From Chrysochromulina tobinii (Eukaryota > Haptophyta > Prymnesiales > Chrysochromulinaceae), in contig JWZX01003150.1 of assembly GCA_001275005.1 (NCBI GenBank), forward strand, positions 1 to 27,292: a DNA stretch of 27,292 nt, given 5' to 3'. The notes under the pieces were generated by a model. That model was not told the DNA's origin, searched no databases, and worked only from the letters and a program-made list of their open reading frames with translations. The first letter of the stretch is position 1. Each line of letters opens with the position of its first letter. The translations under genes were made by a program, and so were the position numbers. Below, piece after piece: positions 19,091-27,060 of the stretch.

Positions 19091-19128
19091 GCGCCATGAT
19101 GAGCGCGCGCCATGATGAGCGCGCGCCA
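19091..19128. repeat. 16-bp tandem repeat
   Basis: GCGCCATGATGAGCGC occurs twice in tandem (19091-19106, 19107-19122) with a partial third copy. Confidence 0.9.
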
Positions 19129-19246
19129 CAGCTCGCCCTCGGGTGCCCTCGGGTTCCCGACCAGACCCCACAGCTGAGCCCCAGCTCCCCTCCCTCTTCT
19201 TCCTAGCGACCCGTGCCTCTGTTGAGACCGCATGACCTTTGGGCCA

Positions 19247-19286
19247 CTTGCGGCTTGCTCATCCTTGCGGCTTGCTCATCCTTGCG
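19247..19286. repeat. 17-bp tandem repeat
   Basis: CTTGCGGCTTGCTCATC occurs at 19247-19263 and 19264-19280, with a partial third copy CTTGCG. Confidence 0.92.
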
Positions 19287-19379
19287 CCGCGTCCACGTGC
19301 GCCCCCACTCTTTCGACCGCGCTCACTATGGCGCCCATGTGCGTCTCCGAGCCATAATTAGGCCCTCCAGTCGGCCTTA

Positions 19380-20834
19380 TTAGGCAGTCCAGTCGGCCTT
19401 GGGCTCGCCCTTGAGGAGCGCCAGGCCGGCCGCGAAGGGCCCTTGCCGGCGCGCCGCCGCATGCTTCGTCAAGTCCTTGGGCAGCTCCCCCCCTGGGGCC
19501 GCTTTGTCGCCCCAGGGGGCTTTGACCTTGGCGCTCGGGACCGCGCGTTTCGTCGATTTCGTCGGCTCGGTGAGATGGCCAGCTGCCGTGAAGGCGGAGA
19601 GCTCTTCCGAACGGTTCGACCACTCGCCCGAGGAGCGAGGGTCGCCAGTTTCGTCGAGATAGGACGAGATCGTGTCCGTCGAGACGCGCTCGCCGGAATG
19701 GCGACCATCGGTCGTACGTGCGGCGGAGCGCTCCGACGCGTCATCTTGGGCATCCGAATCGCTCGAGGCTCGGCGCGAGCGCTTGTCAGCTAAGCTGGCG
19801 TACAGAGGATTGAGCGTCGCCGCGGGCGGCTTCCACGCGGTCTCCGGGCGCTTCGGTGTGGGCGGCGCGGAGAGGTCCGACAGAAGCTCAATGTCGTCCG
19901 CCAAGGCGTCGAGTACATTGCCCGATAGGATACGAGGCAGCCGTCGCCTCATCATCTCGACGGGCGAGTTGGCGGGCACGGGCGAGAGGGGTCGCTGTGC
20001 CTCGTCCGAATTGTTCGACGAGGTCGATGTGTCCGCCTCGGCCTCGTCATCCGCCTCGATGGACCCAGAATCGTCTTCGTTAACCTCCTCGGCGCCGGCG
20101 TGGTACAAGTTGAGCCAGCCCATGCGAGCAATCCACGCATCGATACGCATAGCCGAAGAAAAGGCATGCGAGCGCGGGGCGAGGCTACCGTACGTCGGGT
20201 CGTTGACGCGGAGCAGCTCGAGGTGCTCGACGGACTTGGCGCCGCGCGCCGTGCGCAGGAGCGGCGCCATCGCCGTCCAGCGCGCGAGCGGATCGTACGA
20301 GTGCTCGGTGGGCCCGACGTTCAAGCAGCGGCGCCACTTGAACAGGATGCCTTGCTTCAGACCGAGCTTCTCTTCGAGTTCTTTGACGTCCTTGTTGGCA
20401 AAGGCCGAGGACGTGATGATCTCCCCGACGAGCTGGGGGTACTTGGACCCGTAGTTGAGGACCATGTCCTTCTGGTTGTCGGACAGGCGCCTGGGCACGA
20501 GAGGCATGCGTAAGATGAGCTTCGTCGCCGCTAGGCGCTGCATACATAATTGTTGGGGAGGGGCAACTGTTGTGGCCGCGTACATCGTGCACGGCTGGAA
20601 CGCCAAGTCATCCTTGACTGGGCGTGTTTGCTCTTCGAGGTCGCGAGGGCAGACGGTAGCGGGATCGGTATCGTTATCCTCCTCCACCGGCATCATGAGC
20701 TCTGCCCACCGCGCCTCAAAGTCGAGAGTCTCTATGTTGGAGTGTTGCATGTGCTCGAGATGTTGGGCTGGGTTCGGGTGTCGATGCTCGGCCGCCCGAT
20801 GGACGATGCAGAGATTCCGGCGGCGGTTCGTCAA
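19380..20834 (-). CDS. Unrecognised protein with a possible helix-turn-helix segment
   Basis: 484 codons from the first Met; Met29 (20750), beginning MQHSNIETLDFEARWAEL, is the more natural start and gives 456 aa. I do not recognise the family. Residues about 117-172 form a compact helical segment RRLSDNQKDMVLNYGSKYP ... LEEKLGLKQGILFKWRRCLN. Its last helix has the WRR-type basic pattern seen in homeodomain-like recognition helices, so DNA binding is possible but unproven. A second conserved-looking block follows (DPLARWTAMAPLLRTA, then AWIARMGWLNLYHAG). The rest is acidic and Ser-rich with SP/TP sites (PLSPVPANSP, APPTPKRPE), resembling a disordered, phosphorylatable regulatory tail. It is transcribed divergently from the GILT-like gene. 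Confidence 0.72.
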   Translation of the reverse strand: MTNRRRNLCIVHRAAEHRHPNPAQHLEHMQHSNIETLDFEARWAELMMPVEEDNDTDPATVCPRDLEEQTRPVKDDLAFQPCTMYAATTVAPPQQLCMQRLAATKLILRMPLVPRRLSDNQKDMVLNYGSKYPQLVGEIITSSAFANKDVKELEEKLGLKQGILFKWRRCLNVGPTEHSYDPLARWTAMAPLLRTARGAKSVEHLELLRVNDPTYGSLAPRSHAFSSAMRIDAWIARMGWLNLYHAGAEEVNEDDSGSIEADDEAEADTSTSSNNSDEAQRPLSPVPANSPVEMMRRRLPRILSGNVLDALADDIELLSDLSAPPTPKRPETAWKPPAATLNPLYASLADKRSRRASSDSDAQDDASERSAARTTDGRHSGERVSTDTISSYLDETGDPRSSGEWSNRSEELSAFTAAGHLTEPTKSTKRAVPSAKVKAPWGDKAAPGGELPKDLTKHAAARRQGPFAAGLALLKGEPKADWTA

Positions 20835-21014
20835 AACATCTTCAGGTTCGTCAAATGCGTGCCGAAGTCCCCGAGATCTTACGATGCAAGACGCGTGGCG
20901 GCGCTTGATCGCAGCGCGCTGGCTGGAGCACGTAGCAGGATATCAGTAGGTTGGGAGGCGCCGTCGTGGGACTCGGAACACCCGACGAGGTCCTGTCCCC
21001 CCCTCTCCAAGAAC

Positions 21015-21632
21015 ATGTTGTCGCTGCTCGCCCTGTCTGCTGGTGCGCCCACCCTCGCGCCCAAGGTCACCGTCCTTGCGTGCACCGAAGCCTTCTGAGG
21101 TGGGTGCGCCGACTTCGTCGTCGGTCCGCTGAAGGCGGCCGTCGATGCAGCTGGCGTGCTCGACATCATGAATGTAACCATGGTGCCGTATGGCAACTCG
21201 CGCACAACCGGTGGCAAGACGACATGCCAGCACGGCGAGAACGAGTGTATTGCTGACTCGATCGAGCAGTGCGCGATTGACATCTACCCGGAGTTCACCA
21301 AGCACTACCCGTTCCTCTACTGCATGGAGGGCCACGGCAGCAACATGCTCAAGTACACGGAGGAATGCTCCAAGACGGCCGGGCTCAACTACACGCAGAT
21401 CGAGGCGTGCTCCAACGACGCAGCCCGCGTCGTCGCCCTGCAGGCCAGGTTCGCGGCCATGACGCCGTCCGACCACAAGTACACGCCTTGGATCTTGGTC
21501 AACGGCGTGCTGTCCAAGAGCGACGGCGACAAGCTGCTTGACGAGGTCTGCACGGCGTACACCGGCACGTGGCCCGCTGGCTGCAACACGGTGCTCAGGG
21601 AGACGAACCAGAAATGCTCCGCCGATTGGTAG
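21015..21632 (+). CDS. GILT-family thiol reductase with in-frame UGA, predicted selenoprotein
   Basis: From the ATG at 21015 the frame encodes a signal-like MLSLLALSAGAPTLA and VTVLACTEAF, then TGA at 21096-21098. It continues in the same frame as GGCADFVVGPL...LDIMNVTMVPYGNS to a TAG at 21630-21632. In this family (gamma-interferon-inducible lysosomal thiol reductase) the active-site CxxC stands exactly here (CGGC in human GILT, as I recall it), followed by LNVTLVPYGN. The TGA thus replaces the first catalytic Cys and C31 is the resolving Cys: U28-G-G-C31. The family signature CQHGENECIADSIEQC (71-86) and PWILVNG confirm the call. Length is 205 aa with selenocysteine, normal for GILT. A SECIS-like hairpin lies about 75 nt past the stop. 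GILT reduces disulfides in acidic compartments. Starting at 21156 instead would remove the active site. A nonsense mutation or an assembly error is the alternative. Confidence 0.83.
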
Positions 21633-22255
21633 ACGGTCGCTTCACCTTGGCACGTGCGACGGAGGTGGACGAGAGGGACGAGGCCCGACGGTGACATGGC
21701 CCGGGACGCACCACAAAATGACGGCCGCTTCGCTCACCTACCTTTGGCGAGGCGGCTCGAGCTTTAATGCTGGCGCTGATCGGGCATTCTCGGCGGGCTC
21801 CATCTCGGCGGGCTCCATCCTTCCGCCGCCGCCGAGGTAAGTACATTCGTCTGTAGGGGCCTACCGATGGAACGCATGATCGCCTTCCGAAGTTCAATCG
21901 TAACCATGATCGTAACACCTCTGACTGAGATACTGCGTTGAGTACAGCCGTAACACAGTTTTGGTTGCGGGGAGGGCGGGCAGATCCGCACCGGACGCAC
22001 CTCTCATATGGTTTGATACAAGGTTACACACTCCACTTACGGCTTGTACATGTACTGATCTTGCAATGCCGCTTGTCCGGTCCGGTTGCACACTGTGCGG
22101 ACGCGCACGTCGTTGCGACACTCTTGAGGGATTGTAACAGGGATCGATCGGGTCGGGTAGTTGCGCAACGCAAGGGGTCGTTGCTGCGACAACGTTCGAC
22201 GCCAGGATTCAACGTCCGGGAATCGTGGAGTTGACCACGCAGACGAGACACAGAC
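21633..22255. other. 3' UTR/intergenic region between the GILT-like and tweety genes
   Basis: This 623-bp region contains the SECIS candidate near its left end. The remainder has no gene-like frame. It includes a 15-bp repeat GGCGGGCTCCATCTC/GGCGGGCTCCATCCT at about 21797-21826. The flanking genes are convergent. Confidence 0.55.
21708..21776 (+). promoter_or_regulatory. Candidate SECIS element in the 3' UTR of the GILT-like gene
   Basis: The core ATGA is at 21718-21721 and its partner GA at 21759-21760, giving the tandem sheared G-A pairs of the SECIS quartet. Between them is an 11-bp helix, 21723-21733 with 21747-21757 (GGCCGCTTCGC with GCGAGGCGGCT, two G-U pairs), closed by a 13-nt apical loop. 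Below the quartet, AAA (21715-21717) can pair with TTT (21763-21765), then an internal loop, then GCACCA (21708-21713) with TGGCGC (21771-21776), one mismatch. The apical loop lacks the usual AA but has CC, as in the minority CC-type elements, a few nt further from the quartet than usual. Assessed by eye only. Confidence 0.6.
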
Positions 22256-24221
22256 TCACAGCCCCTCATTCGGCGTGCAAGACCTCTCGCGCAGCCCGTC
22301 CGGAGCGGCGCCTACGATGATGGCGGTCGAGGCGTGGTTCGAATCCAGCACGGCTAGGGTTGCCGCAGACAGGGGCGCGACGAGAGGGCTTCCCGAGGGT
22401 GCCCTTGACGGCGCGGGGCTTCCCGACGGTGCCGCCGATGGTGGCCACGACGGCGCGGGGGCCTCGCCGCTGCGCCACACCGGTAGAAGCATGGGCGTTC
22501 GCATGCTCGACGCGTTCGCAGCGCGCGAGAGAGCCTCCTCGCCCTCGACGGGCTCCTGGATGTCGCAACGGCCGCTGTAACGTCCCAGCAGGCGCGCCGG
22601 GCTGGCCGGCACGCATGAGCGCGCGCAACGTCGGCAGACCGCCGACGCGGCCGTGGCGCCCGCGACGGCGCCCGCGCGCACGAGGCGCAGGCACGCTACT
22701 GCGGCTGCAGCCCAGGCAGCGGGCGACGTGGCCTGCCTCTGAAATTCGCGCCAGCTCGTCGGCAGACGGTGCACATATGGCGCCGACCGCCTGCTGTTGA
22801 GCAACATGTGCAGCCACATGGCGGTTGGCAGGTTGTGCGAGTGCCAGAGCGCGGGCAGCACGAGGGAGGTGAGGATGAGGATCCCGCCGGTGCAGAGTTG
22901 CCAGACCCACAGCTGCACGAAGCCAATCCCAACGTGCCCGCACAGTCCGTCCACCGCTCCGCTCTGGAAGAGCTCGGCCACCACGCCCTTGCCGCCACAC
23001 GCCTCGACGCCGCCGAGCGGCCCGAGTACGTCGGCGATCGCCTGGTCGAGTTCGACACGGCGATCCTTCTCAGAGAAGGCGGTGCAGTTGGACGGGACCT
23101 TGGGGAGCGAGAGCAGCCCATCGTACGCCGCCTGGCAGTTGTCGGCGATCGCGAGCAACGACGAAGTGACCGGGTTCTTGAGCTCGCACCCCCAGGGGGC
23201 AAGGTAGTATGCCGAGAGGTTGTAATGCCAAAGGTCGTTCGGATTGGGCTTGTCGTGCCCCTTGAGAGCCTCGGTGCGCAGCACGTGCAGCGTCGTGTCG
23301 AGCGCGCTCCCGCACGCGTCCGCGAACCCCACTGAGATCGCAAACTCGACCGACACGACCGCACACATCATCCACCAGACGATGACGGCCACAAACTGCG
23401 CGAGAAGTAGCAGGTTGCGACGGCCGGCGATCGAACCGACGAAGAGGGCGGCGGCGGTGCAGGTGAAGGCGTACAGGGGCAGGAAGGCCGCCCCCACATG
23501 CCAGCCCGTGCTAATGTCCACCAGGTTCGCCAGCCGGAGCCCCTGCGCTTGCGCAGAGATGATGCTGCGGTTCATCTCCGCCGCTTCGCTGATCAGGCGC
23601 GGGGCGAGCGCGAGGCCTTCGCAGAGCTCGTGGAGCGTTGAGTTGGACGGAACCACGGGCGTGCCGTTGTATACGTCGAAGCAGCCGAGGCACGACGCCG
23701 TCTTGATCAGTGACGCGTTCAGGTTGATCGCCGCCTGCGCCACCGCTTGCTGGTGGGCGGACGATTTCGCGGAGAGCCGCGCGAGCTCGCGCATCGCCCC
23801 GGTCGCGCTACCGAGGCCGGCAGAGATGCTCACGCTGCCGTCGATGCTGTAGGACATGACGAACACGAGTGCCCCAGACAGCGCGATCACGAGGTTGCGC
23901 AACCACCACGGTGGCCTGATGAGCGGCTGCATAAACGTGATGACCAGGCACAGGTGTAGCGCCAGCAGCACGAGCACGACGAAGCCGGCCGCGAGCACGA
24001 GGGCGACGATCATCATCAGGGCCTGCAAGTCTGCGGGCGAGTGGACGCACGCAGCGATCGGGGGTGAGTTCTCTGCACTCGTGCGCAGATGGTCCATGAA
24101 GAGCGTGCCGCGACTCACATGGTACGCTGACGTCGAATTGCGGATCCACGGGTACCAGCATGAGCGAGAGGTGCCAGACGCGGTGCAACGACATCAGGAC
24201 GTCCATCCAGAAGTCACCCAT
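22256..24221 (-). CDS. Tweety-family multi-pass membrane protein, two exons
   Basis: Modelled as complement(22256-24030 plus 24119-24221), 625 aa. Hydrophobic segments are MMIVALVLAAGFVVLVLLAL, WLRNLVIALSGALVFVMSY, VGAAFLPLYAFTCTAAALFV, LLLLAQFVAVIVWWMMCAVV and VGIGFVQLWVWQLCTGGILI, the two-loop-two-loop-one order of tweety (TTYH) proteins. Landmarks match animal TTYH: ISVGFADACGS and YNLSAYYLAPWGCELKNPVT, with Cys-rich glycosylatable loops. Exon 1, in another frame, encodes MGDFWMDVLMSLHRVWHLSL...PVDPQFDVSVP. Splicing joins this to Y-LQALMMIVAL, paralleling the YQQALLLVAAL of human TTYH. TTYH proteins have been tied to volume-regulated anion currents and to lipid handling. The C-terminal 150 residues are Ala/Pro/Ser-rich and cytosolic. 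Without splicing, the frame could start at 24118 but would lack the conserved N-terminus. Confidence 0.82.
24031..24118 (-). other. Predicted intron in the tweety-like gene (88 nt)
   Basis: On the minus strand the donor is CAT|GTGAGT (intron begins at 24118) and the acceptor CCCGCAG|AC (ends at 24031). Removal changes phase by one, as needed to join the upstream frame, and forms a Tyr codon across the junction (VP-Y-LQAL). A shorter alternative ending at 24073 would create a stop codon. Confidence 0.75.
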
Positions 24222-24545
24222 CTTGACAGGCAGCACCGGCAAACCCGAGTAGATCTGCTTCCTGCACAACAAAGAAGTGCACAGAAGGAACCCGTTCTGG
24301 ACACAAACTTGAGGGGGGGGGAAAAAGGGGGTTGGTTGGGGGGCCGGTTGCAAGTCAAGTTCAAGATCAAGTGTCAGTCAGTCAGTCAGTTTCGTCGCGG
24401 TCCCCCCGCGCTCAAGTGACACGCTCGACAAAGCGAAGTATTCCCGAGTCGGAAATAAAACGCGGAGGTCGACCTTCCACCTGCGTGTTTTATGACGCTG
24501 CACCCAGTGTGCAGAGACTACAGACTTCGCGTTCGTCGCCGCGCT
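24222..24545. other. Tweety upstream / IPK1 downstream region with G-run tract and microsatellite
   Basis: This interval holds a G-run tract (24312-24342) and a four-copy TCAG microsatellite (24374-24391). On the minus (gene-sense) strand the tract is a long C/T run ending CCCCTCAAG at about 24309. That resembles a polypyrimidine tract plus acceptor, so a 5' UTR intron of the tweety gene is possible. No gene is seen. Confidence 0.5.
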
Positions 24546-26818
24546 CTATATGGAGCATCGCCTCGCGGGCGGCCCGCCGCGTGCGGTCCAATGCGCGACC
24601 ATCGTCGCGTCTAGCTCGGCGTGCTCCTCCACCTTGCGCGTCGGCTTGGGGCGCATGTCGACCACAGCGAGCCGGTAACAGAATCGCCGCCTGTCGGCGA
24701 GCACAACCACGCCGGGGGCGAGCAGATCGTCGACAGGCTGCGCATGCGCGCCACTACCCGCCGCCGCGTCTGTCCCTCGCGCCTCCCGCACACGTTCGAT
24801 CGCGAGCATCAAACTCACGTCAGAGGCCGCGAGGCCGAGGAGCCATTCCGACACGAGCGTGACACACTCGTCCAGGCTGCCCTCGGCGTCGTGCTGAGCA
24901 CTTGCATGCGTGAGCGTGACACACTCGTCCAGGCTGCCTTCGGCGTCGTGCTGAGCACTTGCATGCGTGAGCGTGACACACTCGTCCAGGCTGCCTTTGG
25001 CGTCGTTTTGAGCACTTGCATGCGTGTCCTCGCCCCCATCGACGCCGTGTTGAGCACTTGCATGCGTGTCATCGACGCCATGTTGAGCACTTGCATGCGT
25101 CGAGATCCCCTCGACGTGCACTACCGCCGCCACCCCCGCCACCCCCGCGACATCCTCCGCCTCCACCCCCGCTACATTCTCCGCCTCCACCGCCGCTGGT
25201 GCCGCCAGCAGCGCGTCCACACGCATGCATGTGCTCGACACGGCGCCGTGTCGTGCCGCCAGCAGCTCGATGAGTGCCGCGGCGCCGCCCGCGAGCCTCA
25301 GCGCGCGCGCATGCAGCCGTGCCGCGCGCGCGCTGCCCACCGCAGCGCGTGCTTGCGCACTCTTGAGCCGTTCGAAAAGCGAGCACTCTTGGCGAAGGAT
25401 GGCGCACCTGAGGACGAGGGTGATGGCGCCGTTGTGAGCGCTTGCATGCGTGTGGGCGTGCCATGGCGCCGTTGTGAGCGCTTGCATGCGGATGGGCGTG
25501 CCATGGCGCCGTTGTGAGCACTTGCGTGCTAGGCAGGGGGGCTCAATCGACACTCTTGATGAAGGATGGCGCGCACACAATCTCGACGACGAGATTGAGG
25601 TCCTCATCCGCGCCCGCCACGGCGCCCGACGCCCCATCCGCCGCCACATCCGCCGCCAACGCCGCCGCGTCCACCGCATCCGCCGCCGCCTCGGCCACTT
25701 CCTCGTCCCTTGCCGCGCCGTCCACTTCCTCGTTGAGAGCCGCGCCGTCCGCTGTCGCCTCGTCCTCGCCACAGCGCTCGCCACAGCGCCCATCACAGCG
25801 CCCAGCACAACGCCCATCACAGCGCCCATCACCGCGCCCATCACCGCGCTCGGCACAGCGCTCGCCAGCGCAGCCGAGCGGCGCGGCACGTGCTCGGCAC
25901 GGCGCTCGCCACGCGCGGCGCAGCAGCGTGCGCAGCGCACGCAGCGCGCCACGCTCGCCGCCCGCCGCGCCCCCCGAAGACGAGCCGTCCAGTACGGCCC
26001 TCAAAGACCTTCAGATTGTTACGCGGCCGCCGCAGCAGAGCCCGCAGCGCGCGTTGGCCGCGCGCGCCGTCGTGAGCGACCGCGTACAGGTCGAGTGGGC
26101 AGAACCGTTGGGCGCCGTCGTGGGCGTGGGCGCCGTCGTGGGCGTCCTCGCGCTCTTCCGCAGCGCTCGCTGAGAGGCCCGCCGTGCGCGCTGTCTTGAG
26201 CGCCTTGAGCTGCTGGTACAGGCAGAAGCGGCAGCGGCCGGGTGCAAAGGTCGCCAACGGCGCACCCTGGGGCACCACGCAATCAAGGGAGGTCATCAAT
26301 GAGGTCATCAGGGTCATCGAGGGCAGTCAAGGCATTCGTACCTGAGGCAGTACGCCCGCCTTGGGCTTCAGCTCGATGCACACGCCGCCGCGGCTGTCGC
26401 AGCCCGCCGCCAAGCGCATAAAGTCTCGCTCGATCCACGCTGCGTGCTGGCCAGAAGAAGGCGACGACGGCAACGGCTTTCCCGGAGCTGCCTCGGCCAC
26501 CGCCGCCTCCATGGCCGCGTGCACCGCGCGAGCCACAAAGCGAGCAGGCGGTACACCGTGTCGTGCCGCATCAGAGAGAGCGCAGGCGAGCGACGATTCA
26601 AGTGGCACCGCACAGATCGGCTCGGCAGCGTACTCTTGGCCGAGTGCTTGGACCAGCGCGGGCAGGGGAGCCACTGACGCAGCTCGAGCTGCAACAACCG
26701 CGTGGCTCAGCTTCAGCACGCATCCAGACAATCGTGGGTCAGAGCCGTTGTATCGGTAGACCGCGTGCTCGGTGCCGCAACCCACCAGAAGAGGCGCGGA
26801 CGACTCGGGTCCTTCCAT
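24546..26818 (-). CDS. Inositol-pentakisphosphate 2-kinase (IPK1-like), multi-exon
   Basis: IPK1 phosphorylates the 2-position of inositol pentakisphosphate to make phytate. Exon 1 (26818-26342) starts MEGPESSAPLLVGCGTEHAV, with GSDPRLSGCVLKLS as the N-lobe and the hallmark GGVCIELKPKAGVLPQ. Exon 2 (from 26266) has RCRFCLYQQLKALK, QRFCPLDLYAV and PRNNLKVFEGRTGRLVFGG, matching the family's RFCMHQ.LK, PLDL and NNL..F blocks. A further exon in another frame ends ADEDLNLVVEIV at 25577. The last exon (25407-24546) has CAILRQECSLFERLKSAQ and the C-terminal LGLAASDVSLMLAI and RRRFCYRLAVVDMRPKPTRK, matching the family's end. Between these lies a repeat insert of THASAQH... units. The junctions after FGG (about 25760-25970) could not be resolved. 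A start at 26932 is possible but less family-like. All exons are open, so the gene may be functional. Confidence 0.83.
24851..25102. repeat. Exonic minisatellite of IPK1, 57-bp units plus shorter variants
   Basis: Three 57-bp units (GAGCGTGACACACTCGTCCA at 24855, 24912 and 24969) are followed by 42-bp and 33-bp derivatives. All end in TGAGCACTTGCATGCGT. Every unit length is a multiple of three, so the minus-strand frame is kept (19, 14 and 11 residues, each starting THASAQ). Confidence 0.93.
25408..25576 (-). other. Predicted IPK1 intron containing a minisatellite (169 nt)
   Basis: Minus-strand donor ATTGT|GTGCGCG (starts at 25576) and acceptor CGTCCTCAG|GTGCGC (ends at 25408). Phase 2 is conserved, giving ...LVVEIV-CAILRQECS.... 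The intron's first bases copy the start of the next exon. Confidence 0.65.
25425..25530. repeat. 40-bp intronic minisatellite
   Basis: The unit beginning GGCGCCGTTGTGAGCGCTTG repeats with period exactly 40 bp (GTTGTGAGC at 25431, 25471 and 25511), about 2.6 copies. It lies inside the predicted IPK1 intron. Confidence 0.93.
25786..25862. repeat. 12-bp tandem repeats within the IPK1 gene
   Basis: On the minus strand a GTGATGGGCGCT-like 12-bp unit repeats about six times with variants. It sits between the NNLKVF exon and the next in-frame IPK1 block, so it is probably intronic. Confidence 0.75.
26267..26341 (-). other. Predicted IPK1 intron 1 (75 nt)
   Basis: Minus-strand donor CCTCAG|GTACGA (starts at 26341) and acceptor GTGCCCCAG|GGT (ends at 26267). 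Both flanking exons are in phase 0, joining ...KAGVLPQ to GAPLATFAPG.... Confidence 0.85.
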
Positions 26819-27060
26819 GTCTGACTCACCCACCCCGCAAACATAGACCCTGTGAATGTGGCAGTCCGACCAACGCTGCGCCCCCAATGGAATGTACATT
26901 CGGTTTTTGATTGTGGTGTTAGATTGTACCACCGCGTCGCGAACCCCGTAACTACCCGTTCACAAGGCGAGACGGTTCCAACCGCCCGCGATCGCCAGGT
27001 GCAAGCGAGGCAGGTTCAGACGGACGCACACGTCAAGGTCGCCTGTTCTTTGCGTGCCCC

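Larger units (their letters stand above)
18384..19379. other. 1-kb intergenic region with short tandem repeats and a G-rich tract
   Basis: No gene-like frame is seen. It holds a G-run cluster at 18487-18513 (quadruplex-capable), followed by a small hairpin AAGGCC (18515-18520)/GGCCTT (18531-18536), and two small tandem repeats near 19091 and 19247. It separates convergent genes. Confidence 0.6.

Noticed and set aside
21156-21632. GILT-like protein starting after the TGA
   Set aside because: It would drop the signal peptide and the catalytic motif, although the upstream frame clearly encodes both.
22321-22360. tRNA-like T-loop sequence GGTTCGAATCC
   Set aside because: No T-stem pairing, no anticodon arm or acceptor stem, and it lies inside the tweety coding sequence.
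24073-24118. 46-nt alternative intron in the tweety gene (GTGAGT to GTGCAG)
   Set aside because: Joining there creates an immediate TAG stop. The 88-nt version gives a conserved junction.
24851-25102. CRISPR-like regular repeats
   Set aside because: The repeats are contiguous with no unique spacers, keep a reading frame, and sit in a eukaryotic gene. This is a minisatellite.
25600-25952. N-terminal part of the continuous minus-strand frame above the last IPK1 exon (VMGA repeats, Arg-rich)
   Set aside because: It is out of frame with the conserved upstream IPK1 blocks and consists of 12-bp repeats. It is better explained as introns and other-frame exons.
25450-26199. Plus-strand Arg/Ser/Pro-rich frames opposite the IPK1 gene
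   Set aside because: Low-complexity shadows. The minus strand carries recognisable IPK1 blocks.
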